In this document: positions 43,099-51,747 of the stretch, one piece after another
Layout of the letters: the number at the start of each line of letters is the position of its first letter
How positions within the stretch are numbered: the first letter of the stretch is position 1
Assembly (NCBI GenBank): GCA_963833375.1
Contig: CAWHXR010000001.1
Span: forward strand, 744,001 to 808,000
Direction of reading: 5' to 3'
DNA length: 64,000 bases
From: DASUPK01 sp963833375
GTDB taxonomy: Bacteria > Actinomycetota > Thermoleophilia > Solirubrobacterales > 70-9
The notes under the pieces: generated by a model
The model's input: only the letters and a program-made list of their open reading frames with translations
What the model was told of the DNA's origin: nothing
Databases searched by the model: none
Position numbers and translations under genes: made by a program

Positions 43099-43906
43099 AT
43101 GGAGCTGGCGGTCGTCGGACACGTCGAGTGGGTCGAGTTCGTGCGGGGAGATCACGTCCCCGCCGCGGGGGAGATCGTCCACGCCGTGGGCGATTTCGAG
43201 GAGCCGGCGGGAGGCGGAGCGGTGGCGGCGGTGCAGCTCGCGCGGATGGCGGGCGGCGCGAAGCTGTTCACCGCCCTCGGCGAGGACGATCTGGCGGACC
43301 GCTCGCGGGAGCGGCTGGGCGAGCTCGGCGTCGAGCTGGAGGCGGCGACCCGAAGTGGCCCGACGCGGCGCGCCCACACCTTTCTGGACGCGCACGGCGA
43401 GCGGACGATCACGACGATCGGCGAGCGTCTCGGGCCGCGGGGAGACGACCCACTGGACTGGCGCTCGCTGGAAGGCGCCGACGGCGTCTACGTGACGGCC
43501 GGCGACGCGGCCGCCCTGCGCGCGGCGCGTGCCGGCCGCGTCCTGGTCGCCTCGCCGCGCGCCGGGCGGGTCCTCGCCGAGGCCGGGATCGGGCTGGACG
43601 CCCTGGTGTTCTCCGACCGCGACGAGCTCGAGCTGGCCTTCGCCCGGGCGCTCGAGCCGCGACCGGCGCTGCTGGTCGCCACGCGCGGCTCCGAGGGCGG
43701 CAGCTACGAGACCGCAGGAGGGCCGACGCGGAACCTGGCAGGCGGCGCCGCTGCCGGGCCCGATCGCGGACAGCTACGGCTGCGGGGACTCCTTCGCCGC
43801 GGCGCTCACGTACGGGCTCGCCGCGGGGGAGGAGGTGGAGGCCGCGCTCGGGCTCGCCGCCGAGGCCGGCGCGTCCTGCCTGGCGCGCCGCGGCCCGTAC
43901 GGCTGA
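43099..43906 (+). CDS. PfkB-family sugar kinase, frameshifted
   Basis: Residues 1-208 (MELAVVGHVEWVEFVRGDHVP..GGSYETAG) and the C-terminal part (PLPGPIADSYGCGDSFAAALTYGLAAG..RRGPYG) lie in different frames; removing one base in the GGAGGG run near 43716-43723 joins them. The full product of about 268 residues has the PfkB entry motif, EEPAGGGAVAAVQLARMAGGA and the catalytic D in GCGDSFAAA. Probably a sugar or nucleoside kinase of the ribokinase family. The break is most likely a sequencing indel, since both halves are well conserved. Confidence 0.8.
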
Positions 43907-43964
43907 TCGTCGGTCTCCGCGACCGTCTCTGCGTCGCCGGTCAGCCGGTCTTCAAACCTCCGGG

Positions 43965-44579
43965 TCAGCTCTCCTTGACCACCGAGTAAAAGATCCGCTC
44001 CGCGACGTCGATCACCTGGTCGCCGATCCGCACGCAGCGCCGGTAGAGCTCGCGGCTCGAGATCCGCTCGTTCCGGGCATCGACCTGGAGCAGCTCGCCC
44101 ATCCCGCGGTAGTAGGCGTGCTCGAGCTGACGCTCTGCGCGGATGGCCTCGTCGGCTGACGCGGTCGCCGCGTCCCCGTCCGAGTCGAGGTGGCCGATCG
44201 CCTCCGTGATGTGGCCGACCGCCTGCCTGAGCCTGCCGGCCATCTCCGCCAGGCCCTCGTCGGGCGGGCTCCCCATCGCCCTGGATTCGCTGACCAGATC
44301 CCGGGCGTAGTCGAGAATCCAGTCGACCCCGCGGGACAGCGCGAACAGGTCCTCGGGGGCCAGTGGCGTCACGAAGGCTTCTCGCAGCTGATCGAGCAGG
44401 TCGCGCTTCGCCGCGTCCCCCCGGTGCTCGATGTCGGGAAGGGAGTCGCCGGCGTCCTCGTCCCCGTGCGCCCAGGCGACCAAGGCGTCAAGCCCCTCGA
44501 GGGTGATCCCGGCCTGCACGCGCAGTGGCCCGATCAGATCGGGTGTATCGGGCAGGAACCAGCGCCGCGTCCTCCTCAT
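43965..44579 (-). CDS. DUF47 (PhoU-like) phosphate transport regulator
   Basis: 204 residues, all-helical PhoU-like DUF47 protein: DALVAWAHGDEDAGDSLPDIEHRGDAAKR (heptad with acidic metal-binding residues), LFALSRGVDWILDYARDLV and a final YRRCVRIGDQVIDVAERIFYSVVKES. DUF47 proteins are regularly encoded beside PiT phosphate transporters and are thought to control them; here the PiT gene is directly upstream on the same strand. Confidence 0.82.
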   Translation of the reverse strand: MRRTRRWFLPDTPDLIGPLRVQAGITLEGLDALVAWAHGDEDAGDSLPDIEHRGDAAKRDLLDQLREAFVTPLAPEDLFALSRGVDWILDYARDLVSESRAMGSPPDEGLAEMAGRLRQAVGHITEAIGHLDSDGDAATASADEAIRAERQLEHAYYRGMGELLQVDARNERISSRELYRRCVRIGDQVIDVAERIFYSVVKES

Positions 44580-45593
44580 GTCGAACCCCCGCCAGACTGC
44601 GAGGACGGCGCCCGCCAGCGCACGCCGTGATCGGCATCGTGATCAGCCAGGCGAGCGCGATCTGGCGGACGACGGACCAGTTGACGTGGCGCAGGCGCCT
44701 GCGCCCGCCGCCGATCCCGACCACCGAGGAGGCGACGACCTGGGAGGTGGAGGTGGGCGCTCCGAGCAGCGAGGCGCCGAAGATCACACCCGCCGAGGAG
44801 GTCTGGCTCGCCAGTCCCTCGATCGGCTGAAGGCGGTAGATGCGATGGCCCACGGTGCGAATGATCCTCCAACCGCCCAGGGCTGTGCCGAGCGTGAGCG
44901 CGACCGCGCAGGCGAGCGTCGCCCAGGTGGGGGCGCTCAGCGAGTCGATCTTGCCGGCGCCGAGCAGCAGCGCCGCGATGACCCCGACCGCCTTCTGCGC
45001 GTCGTTGGCACCGTGGCTGAAGGCGAGCGCCGAGGACATCGCCCACTGGCCGGCCGTGACAGAGGGGTCCCAGGTGCTGGTCGCCCGCCGCGCCAGGCGG
45101 CGCAGGGCGCGGATCACGACCAATGCCGCCAGGCCTCCGAGGACCGGGGCAGATCGCCAGGGCGATCAGGGACCCGAAGACGCCGACGGGGCGGCCCAGA
45201 CTCGATGCCCGCCCCAGTTCACGGCGTCGACGCCTCCCTCGCACCAGGGCCGCTCCGACCAGCCCGCCGACCAGGGCATGGCCCGAGCTCGAGGGCAGGC
45301 CGAGCCAGCAGACGATCAGGTTCCAGGTGAGGGCCGCCGCCAGACCGCAGCCGATCACCTCGGTGGTCGTCCGACGGGGAGACCTTGACGATGCCTCCGA
45401 CCGTGTCGGCCACCGCTGCACCGACCAGGAAGGGGCCGACCAGGTTGAAGACCGTCGCCAGGACGATCGCCTGCCCGGGTCGGGCGGCGCGGGTGGCGAC
45501 CAGCGTCGCGATCGAGTTCGAGGCGTCGAGCAGCCCGTTGGTTACCGCGAAGCCGATCGCGAGGGCGATAGCGACCGCGAGGCCTGCATCCAT
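44580..45593 (-). CDS. pit: PiT-family inorganic phosphate transporter, multiply frameshifted
   Basis: The protein is split over three frames but reads through as one PiT transporter of about 335 residues: helix 1 with FAVTNGLLDASNSIATLVATRAARP, then TEVIGCGLAAALTWNLIVCWLGLPSSSGHALVGGLVGAALV, then ALAFSHGANDAQKAVGVIAALLLG and GAPTSTSQVVASSVVGIGGG (the duplicated GANDxxx/PxSTTH-type PiT motifs). One-base insertions near 45374, 45145 and 44620 explain all breaks (ALAGAVLAVW.. is restored at the end). After the last correction the frame runs into the DUF47 start; a TGA overlapping that ATG exists in another frame, so fusion versus overlap is unresolved. Confidence 0.8.
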
Positions 45594-45627
45594 GCGCCCG
45601 ACCCTATGCCGGAACCGCCGCTCGGCC

Positions 45628-46482
45628 TCAGGACCCGGGCCTGGGCGGCGGGTACTGGGAGCGCACGAACCGGTCCCACATGCGGTCGGTCACCATCCGG
45701 CGCGTCCCCATCATCACCCTCGCGGAGGGGGTGACCTTGTAGCGCGTGCCCGGGCGCCTGGCGGTGAGCGCCTTCGCGATCTTCCCGGCGACCGCCTCGG
45801 GGCCGGCGCCGAAGCGCGCCATCGGCCCCGTGTACGCATTCGCGGTCACCCGCCCGACGTCCGCGTTGAACTTGGCGTAGGGGCCATGCTCGGTGACCGC
45901 GCCGATGCTGGCGTTCGCCGTCTCCCCGAACTCGGTGGTGATCAGGCCGGGCTCGATGATCACCACGTCGATCCCGAACTCGCGGACCTCGAAGCGCAGG
46001 GCATCGGAGAGAGCCTCCACGGCGTGCTTGGTCGCGTGGTAGACGCCGCCGCCCGGGAAGGTCAGCTTGCCGCCCATGGAGCTCAGGTTGACGATCCGGC
46101 CGGAGCCGGCGCCGCGCATGCCGGGCAGGACGAGCTGGCACATCCGCATCAGGCCGAAGACGTTGGTCTCGAACTGCCGGCGGACGCTCTCCATCGGAAT
46201 CGTCTCGATCGCGCCGCTCTGGCTGTAGCCGGCGTTGTTGATCAGGGCGCCGATCGGGCCGTCCTGCTCGACCTCCGCGACGGCCTTCTCCATCGAGCGC
46301 TCGTCGGTGACGTCGAGGGCATGCGTCTTGCAGCCGCCCTTGGCGAGCTCCTCGATCGACTCGGGCCGCCGCGCGGTGGCGTGCACGTTCCAGCCGTCGG
46401 CGGCGAGACGCTCCGCCGTGGCCCGTCCGATCCCCGTCGAGCAGCCCGTGATCAGCACCGGCCGCGCCTTCGAGATCCCCAT
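45628..46482 (-). CDS. Short-chain dehydrogenase/reductase (SDR)
   Basis: 284 residues, classical SDR. Cofactor motif TGCSTGIGRATAERL, NNAG in LINNAGYSQSG, catalytic Ser in IVNLSSMGGKL, and YHATK; the T-A-R-R after strand 2 favours NADPH. The C-terminal 60 residues (TARRPGTRYKVTPSARVMMGTRRM) are basic and hydrophobic, as in retinol-dehydrogenase-like SDRs. AGGAGAGGG before the ATG. Substrate unknown; divergent from the zinc alcohol dehydrogenase. Confidence 0.82.
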   Translation of the reverse strand: MGISKARPVLITGCSTGIGRATAERLAADGWNVHATARRPESIEELAKGGCKTHALDVTDERSMEKAVAEVEQDGPIGALINNAGYSQSGAIETIPMESVRRQFETNVFGLMRMCQLVLPGMRGAGSGRIVNLSSMGGKLTFPGGGVYHATKHAVEALSDALRFEVREFGIDVVIIEPGLITTEFGETANASIGAVTEHGPYAKFNADVGRVTANAYTGPMARFGAGPEAVAGKIAKALTARRPGTRYKVTPSARVMMGTRRMVTDRMWDRFVRSQYPPPRPGS

Positions 46483-46550
46483 CGCACCCTCTCCTTTCGT
46501 GGAAGCCCGCTAACCCTCTCAAAACGAGGCGGCCCACGCGACTTCTCGCA

Positions 46551-46556
46551 TAGGCT
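46551..46556 (+). promoter_or_regulatory. Leaderless-type -10 box TAGGCT
   Basis: TAGGCT followed by 6 nt and the ATG of the alcohol dehydrogenase gene. Confidence 0.5.
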
Positions 46557-46562
46557 CCAGGC

Positions 46563-47598
46563 ATGCGCGCCGTGACCTTCCAGGCGCCCGGCGAGGTCCG
46601 GGTGGACGAAGTCGCCGAGCCCGAGCTGCTCGCCGCGGACGACGCGATCGTCCGCGTCGAGGCGAGCGGGATCTGCGGCTCGGACCTCCACATCTACCAC
46701 GGCCGCGTGCAGATCGAGCCCGGATTCGTGATCGGCCACGAGTTCGTCGGCGAGGTGATCGCCGCGGGCGACGAGGTGACGCGCGTCGCCGTCGGGGATC
46801 GGGTGCTCGGCACCTACGCGACCGCCTGCGGCAAGTGCTTCTTCTGCCGGCGCGAGGAGTTCCACAAGTGCGACGAGTCCCGCGTCTACGGCCACGGGGC
46901 GACGCTCGGCTCGCTGCAGGGCGCCCAGGCCGAGCAGGTGCTGGTGCCGCACGCCAACCTCTCCCTGCGCAAGGTGCCGGAGGGGCTCTCCGACGAGGTC
47001 GCCCTGTTCGCGGGCGACGTGATGGGGACGGGCTTCCACGCGATCCACTCGCGGCCGCTGGCGGAGGGGGAGACCGCGGCGATCCTCGGCATGGGGCCGG
47101 TGGGGCTGTGCGCGGTGCAGGCCGCAAAGGCCGCCGGGCGCGTCCGAGGTCGTCGCGATCGACACCGTCGAGGACCGCCTGAAGATGGCGGAGTCGTTCG
47201 GGGCCACGCCCGTTCACCTGACCGAGCAGGACCCGCGCGCCGAGGTGAAGAGGCTGACGGAGGGGCGCGGCGTGGACCTGTCGGTCGACGCCGTGGGCCA
47301 CCCGGAGGCGCTCGACCTGGCGCTGCGGCTGGCGCGCAAGGCCGGGACCGTCTCCGTCACCGGGGTCTACGCGGAGCGTTGCGAGGTCCACATGGGAGTC
47401 CTCTGGATCAAGGCGCTCACCCTGACCAGCGGCCACGCCAACGTGATCAAGCATCTCGACCGGGTGCTCGAGCTGCTCTCCTCGGGCAAGCTCGACCCGG
47501 CGCCGCTCGTCACGCACCACATGAAGCTCGACGAGGCGCCCGAGGCCTATCGCCTCTACGACAACCGCGAGGCGCTCAAGATCGTGCTGACGCCCTAG
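46563..47598 (+). CDS. Zinc-dependent alcohol dehydrogenase (MDR family), frameshifted
   Basis: About 345 residues after joining two frames. N-terminal half: catalytic zinc Cys in SGICGSDLHIYHG, His-Glu in GHEFVGEV, and the structural-zinc lobe CGKCFFCRREEFHKC. Nucleotide fold: ILGMGPVGLCAVQAAKAAG, after which the frame breaks in the GGG at 47136-47138; removing one G gives GASEVVAIDTVEDRLKMAESFGA. The rest follows to stop 47598. Resembles glutathione-independent formaldehyde or threonine-type dehydrogenases. Sequencing indel likely. The 3' end overlaps the convergent GST gene by 23 nt. Confidence 0.84.
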
Positions 47599-48346
47599 CC
47601 GTCAGTGGGCTGAGGACCTCGAGCCACTCCGCGGGCAGCATCCCTTCGGGGAAGTCGGTGCCGAAGATGGGCAGCATCCGCAGGGCGTGCTCAGTCGAGG
47701 GGCGGCCCTGCCAGGCCGGCCTCAGATCCTTGACCGTGACCAGCGCCCTGACCGACGTCGCGATCTGGAAGTCCGCGGCGTTCGGCCGATCGCCCCGGAT
47801 CACGCCCTCGGTGATCAGCGCGTCCACGTGGTCGAGCGCCTCGGGGACCTGCGCGATCGCCTCGCGGACCACCCGCTCGTCATCGGCGTTGACCTTGCGG
47901 GCCAGGTGCCGGGCAGCCGGGACGTTGACGAAGGCTGCGACGCGCGGCAATGGGATGCCGACCTCGCGGGCGATCATCACCCGCGCCTCGGGGCGGTTGA
48001 CCGAGATCCAGCGGACGATCCTCCTGGGCACGTTCTGAAGGACCTCGTCGCCCCAGCGCTCGGCCTCCTCCACCTCACCTCGCCGCTCCGGGTCGGCGGG
48101 GAAGAGCGGAGGATCGGGCTTGAGCTCCTCGAGCGCGCGCGAGATCGCCCGGGAGCCCTGCAGCCGCTTGCCGTCGATCTTGATCGCCGGCACCGTCCCC
48201 CCGCGGAAGCCGCGGGTCCGCAGCAGGGCGGGCCACAGCCCCGGCAGGAGCCAGACGACCTTGTGGTCGATCCCCTTGTGCTCGAGCATCAGCCTTGCCG
48301 CATGGGAGGGAGGCGACGGCGGGCTGCCGTACAACTTGATCCCCAT
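47576..48346 (-). CDS. Glutathione S-transferase-like protein
   Basis: 256 residues: thioredoxin-like N-terminal domain (KLYGSPPSPPSHAARLMLEHKGI, then TVPAIKIDGKRLQGSRAISRALEE with the cis-Pro and Ser contacts to a thiol peptide), then a helical C-terminal domain containing NAADFQIATSVRALV (the N-cap D motif of GSTs). Most actinobacteria lack glutathione, so the thiol may be another low-molecular compound or the protein may be non-catalytic. TAGGCT precedes the ATG by 7 nt. Confidence 0.72.
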   Translation of the reverse strand: MGIKLYGSPPSPPSHAARLMLEHKGIDHKVVWLLPGLWPALLRTRGFRGGTVPAIKIDGKRLQGSRAISRALEELKPDPPLFPADPERRGEVEEAERWGDEVLQNVPRRIVRWISVNRPEARVMIAREVGIPLPRVAAFVNVPAARHLARKVNADDERVVREAIAQVPEALDHVDALITEGVIRGDRPNAADFQIATSVRALVTVKDLRPAWQGRPSTEHALRMLPIFGTDFPEGMLPAEWLEVLSPLTARASARS

Positions 48347-48353
48347 GACGAAG

Positions 48354-48359
48354 AGCCTA
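48354..48359 (-). promoter_or_regulatory. Leaderless-type -10 box TAGGCT
   Basis: TAGGCT followed by 7 nt (CTTCGTC) and the ATG of the GST-like gene. Confidence 0.5.
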
Positions 48360-48400
48360 TTGACCCCGTCCGGGCAGGCCGCTGGTTCAGACTCCAGGGC

Positions 48401-48925
48401 ATGAGCGAGAGCCTCACCGCCAAGCTGCTCGTCGCCACGCCCAGCATGCCCGACTACTTCCACAGGACCGTGATCCTGATGGTCGAGCACTCCGAGGAGG
48501 GCGCCTTCGGCCTGGTCCTCAACCGGCCCTCGGAGACCACGGTCGGCGAGGCCTCCCCGGAGCTCGCGGAGCTGATCGGCGAGGAGCATCTCCTCCACAT
48601 CGGCGGCCCGGTTCAGCCGAACGCGGTGACGGCGATCGGCGAGCACCCGGATCCAGGCGACGCGACCAAGCTGATCGTCGGCTCCGTCGGGATGGTCGAC
48701 CTCGACCAGCCGCCGGAGCTCTACCGCGTCCGCGTCTTCGCCGGCTACGCGGGGTGGGGGGCGGGCCAGCTCGACGGGGAGCTCGAGCAGGAAGCGTGGA
48801 TCGTCGAAGAGGCGCATCCCGACGACCCCTTCGCGGACGGCGATCTCTGGGCCGACGTCCTGGCCCGGAAGGGCGGCGAGTTCGCGCTGCTGGCGCGGAT
48901 GCCCCCGGATCCGTCGGTGAACTGA
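48401..48925 (+). CDS. UPF0301/YqgE (AlgH) family protein
   Basis: 174 residues covering the whole YqgE/AlgH family: LTAKLLVATPSMPDYFHRTVILMVEHSEEGAFGLVLNRPS at the start, HIGGPVQPNAV, RVFAGYAGWGAGQLDGELEQEAW and a C-terminal WADVLARKGG. The family is widespread and of unknown function (AlgH was named from alginate regulation). Divergent from the GST-like gene. Confidence 0.88.
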   Translation: MSESLTAKLLVATPSMPDYFHRTVILMVEHSEEGAFGLVLNRPSETTVGEASPELAELIGEEHLLHIGGPVQPNAVTAIGEHPDPGDATKLIVGSVGMVDLDQPPELYRVRVFAGYAGWGAGQLDGELEQEAWIVEEAHPDDPFADGDLWADVLARKGGEFALLARMPPDPSVN

Positions 48926-48938
48926 ACGCGCCTGGGAA

Positions 48939-49190
48939 CTACAGCTGGTCGGCCTCGTAGGCCAGCTGGATGTGGTCCCGGGCGACGGCGATGAAGGGCC
49001 GCTCCACAGGGCGCTCCCCGTTGCGGCTGGTGATCGTGGCGTCGAGGAGGGGGATGAACTCGATGCCCTCGCGGTTCAGCAGGTCCGAGAGCCGGCCCTG
49101 GAATCCCTCGGCCGGCAGGGTGACGTCGCCGACGATCGTGTACCGCTCCGTCTCGAGCACCACCCGCTCTCGCCTGATCTCGGCGCACAT
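48939..49190 (-). CDS. DUF6812-like small protein
   Basis: 83 residues, predicted all-beta: RVVLETERYTIVGDVTLPAEGFQGRLSDLLN, then EFIPLLDATITSR and PFIAVARDHIQLAYE. This pattern (TERY.I.GD..LP) recurs in actinobacterial DUF6812 proteins of unknown function. Independent minus-strand gene next to the UPF0301 gene, convergent. Confidence 0.7.
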   Translation of the reverse strand: MCAEIRRERVVLETERYTIVGDVTLPAEGFQGRLSDLLNREGIEFIPLLDATITSRNGERPVERPFIAVARDHIQLAYEADQL

Positions 49191-49271
49191 GGTTGAGGTA
49201 TCGGGCCGCTCGCCCCTCGGCTTGAGCCCAGGCGGTGGGATACGGTGCCGAGCTGGCTCCAGGGTCCCGAT

Positions 49272-50006
49272 CTAGACGCCGAGGGCGGCGCTCAATCCGA
49301 GCATGACGGCGGCCCCGGCGAGCGCGCCCAGGGTCCCCCGCTGAGCACCTCCGCCGCGCAGGGCGCGCGGCGCCAGGTCCGAGGCGACCAGGGAGAGCAT
49401 CGCCCCCGCCGCGAATCCGAACGAGACCGCCAGCAGGTCCTCGAAGGTGCGGACCAGCAGGTAGGCGATCGCGGCGCCGACCGGCTGCGGGACGCTGGTG
49501 AGGACAGCGGCCCAGAACTGCTGGCGGTGGCTGTATCCCGCCTCGTCCATGGGGACCGCGACGCTGGTTCCCTCGGGGACGTTCTGCAGGCCGATCGCCA
49601 GGATCACGAACAGGCTCAGCCCGGAGACGTCGGAGGCGTAGGCCGTGCCGATCGAGAAGCCCTCCGGGAAGCTGTGGACGAAGAGCACGAGGAAGACGAG
49701 CACCGACAGCCTGGCGCCTGGCCCGGTGCGCCCGCCGATCTCGATCTCCGAGCGGTTCACCCTCGTCCTCGCGACCAGCAGGAAGACGACGCCGACGGCG
49801 AACCCCGCGATCACGGCCAGCGCGGACCCCTCGTCGAACCCCGGCTTCAGCAGGCCGACGATCGAGGCGACCGTCATCGCCCCGGCGGCCAGCCCATAGA
49901 GGGCCGGCTGCCAGGCGGAGGCGCGGCCCCCAAGCCAGAAGACCGGGATCGCCCCGAGGCCGGTTGCCAGGGTCGTGGCCGACGCCGCGAGCAGCAGGAT
50001 CAGCAC
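49272..50006 (-). CDS. ZIP-family divalent metal transporter
   Basis: 244 residues, about seven to eight helices. ZIP metal motifs HSFPEGFSIGTA (helix 4) and GLQNVPEGTSVAVPM (helix 5) are present; the second His of helix 5 is Gln, and the cytoplasmic His-rich loop is missing. Imports zinc, manganese or iron. The GTG at 50006 is preferred over the adjacent TTG since it lies exactly 6 nt after TAGGCT. Divergent from the trehalose synthase-like gene. Confidence 0.83.
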   Translation of the reverse strand: MLILLLAASATTLATGLGAIPVFWLGGRASAWQPALYGLAAGAMTVASIVGLLKPGFDEGSALAVIAGFAVGVVFLLVARTRVNRSEIEIGGRTGPGARLSVLVFLVLFVHSFPEGFSIGTAYASDVSGLSLFVILAIGLQNVPEGTSVAVPMDEAGYSHRQQFWAAVLTSVPQPVGAAIAYLLVRTFEDLLAVSFGFAAGAMLSLVASDLAPRALRGGGAQRGTLGALAGAAVMLGLSAALGV

Positions 50007-50012
50007 CAAACG

Positions 50013-50018
50013 AGCCTA
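50013..50018 (-). promoter_or_regulatory. Leaderless-type -10 box TAGGCT
   Basis: TAGGCT then 6 nt (CGTTTG) then GTG of the ZIP transporter. Confidence 0.5.
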
Positions 50019-50046
50019 AGCGGTGGCGCGGAGGGCCGCCGCGTTC

Positions 50047-50052
50047 TAGGGT
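50047..50052 (+). promoter_or_regulatory. Leaderless-type -10 box TAGGGT
   Basis: TAGGGT followed by 7 nt and the ATG of the trehalose synthase-like gene. Confidence 0.5.
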
Positions 50053-50059
50053 CTTACCG

Positions 50060-51487
50060 ATGGCTTCGCTGACGGAGGTTCCGATCACGGCGATCTCCAC
50101 CGAGCGGTTCAGACCGCTGCTGGGAGAGGGCTACGCGGAGATCGAGGCCGCGATCACCCGAGCACAGGACGTGCTCAGCGGGCGCATCGTCTGGCACGTC
50201 AACTCAACGGCCCGCGGCGGGGGGGTCGCCGAGATGCTGCACTCCCTGCTCGCGTACGGGCGCGGGTCCGGCGTCGACCTGCGCTGGCTGACGATCGGGG
50301 GGAGCCCCGAGTTCTTCCGGCTGACCAAGCGCCTCCACAACCAGCTCCACGAGGCCCCAGGGGATGACGGCGCGGCTCGGCCCGGCCGAGCACGAGCTCT
50401 ACGAGCAGGGACTCCTCGAGAGCGCCGACGAGCTGACGGGACTCGTCCGCAAGGGCGACATCGTCTATCTCCACGATCCCCAGCCGGCGGGGCTCGTTCC
50501 CCATGTCAAGTCGGCCGATGTGAGCGTCGTCTGGCGCTGCCACATCGGCATCGACAACCCCGGCCCGATCGCCCACCGGGCCTGGGACTTCCTGCGCCCC
50601 TACGTCTCCGACGCGGACGTCTACGTCTTCTCGCGGGAGAGATTCGCCTGGGAGGGGCTCGACCATGACCGGACCTGGATCGTCCCTCCGTCGATCGACA
50701 TCTTCTCGCCGAAGAATCAGGACCTCGACGCCGACGCGGTGCGGTCGATCCTCGCAGTCAGCGGCATCGGGTTCGCCGACCATTACGGCAGGGCCCTCTT
50801 CCGGCGTATGGACGGCAGCCAGGCTCGCGTCGATCGTCGCGCGGAGCTCGATCAGGACGGTCCGGTCCCGGTCGACGCGCCGCTCGTCAGCCAGGTCTCC
50901 CGCTGGGACCGGCTCAAGGATCCCGCCGGCGTCCTGCGCGCCTTCGCCGAGCACTGCAAGCACCGGAGCGCGCACCTGCTCCTCGTGGGGCCGTCCGTCG
51001 CGGAGGTCTCGGACGATCCGGAAGGAGCGGAGGTGCTGCGCGAGGTCAGGGATCAGCGCGCCGCGCTGCCGCCCGATGTCCGGGCACGGGTGCACCTCGC
51101 CTCCCTGCCGATGGACGACGTCGAGGAGAACGCGGCGATGGTGAACGCGATCCAGCGGCGCTCGGACGTCATCCTCCAGAAGAGCCTCGCAGAGGGCTTC
51201 GGCCTCACCGTCGCCGAGGCGATGTGGAAGTCGAAGCCGGTGATCGCCGGCTCGGTCGGCGGGCATCCAGGATCAGATCGAGGACGGCCTCTCGGGCGTC
51301 CTCGTCGACCCCACCGACCTCGAGGCCGTGGGTCGCGAGATCGACGGCCTGCTCGAAGACCCGCGAGCGGGCGGCGAGGATGGGGGAGGCGGCGCGGCAG
51401 AGGGTGATCGAGCAGTTCCTCGGCACCCGGCACCTGGTCCAGTACCTCTACCTGCTCGCCGGGATGCTCGAGGACAACCAGGCCTAG
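50060..51487 (+). CDS. Trehalose synthase-like GT4 glycosyltransferase (TreT type), multiply frameshifted
   Basis: About 474 residues once three breaks are repaired: near 50360 (GGGG run), 51261-51263 (GGG) and 51369-51371 (GGG), each one extra G. N-terminal half: IVWHVNSTARGGGVAEMLHSLLAYGRG and TIGGSPEFFRLTKRLHN, the TreT signature; middle: YLHDPQPAGLVPHV, WRCHIGIDN; C-terminal half: QVSRWDRLKDPAGVL, QKSLAEGFGLTVAEAMWKSKPVIA (GT-B donor site). TreT makes trehalose from NDP-glucose and glucose, an osmolyte and stress protectant. Its stop overlaps the anti-sigma gene end. Confidence 0.8.
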
Positions 51488-51747
51488 CCGGCCGCGCGCC
51501 CCTCCCGCCAGCCGCGGAAGGCTGCGAGCAGCTCCTCGCGGGCCGCCGGATCCACGTCGTCCTCGGTCAGCCGCCCGCTCGCCTCGATCACCAGCCGCAT
51601 CTGCTCCACGTAGGCGGTGCAGTTCGGGCAGCCGTCGATGTGCCTGCGGAAGCGGCGGCGATCGGTCCGCGAGAGGCTGCCGTCGAAGTATGCCGTGACC
51701 AGCTCGACCAGCTCCTGGCAGGCCATTGGCCTGGTGAAGACGCTCAC
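51484..51747 (-). CDS. zf-HC2 anti-sigma factor
   Basis: 87 residues: CQELVELVTAYFDGSLSRTDR, then HIDGCPNC, the HxxxCxxC zinc-binding anti-sigma domain, with no membrane helix, so a soluble, probably redox- or metal-sensitive regulator. The GTG start overlaps the sigma gene stop by 4 nt (GTGA), fixing co-translation with its partner; an ATG at 51726 is a less likely alternative. Confidence 0.83.
   Translation of the reverse strand: MSVFTRPMACQELVELVTAYFDGSLSRTDRRRFRRHIDGCPNCTAYVEQMRLVIEASGRLTEDDVDPAAREELLAAFRGWREGRAAG

Noticed and set aside
43700..51500. Programmed +1 frameshifting in many genes
   Set aside because: No common slippery site or stop-codon context; breaks occur in different G/C contexts in unrelated genes, as expected for sequencing indels.
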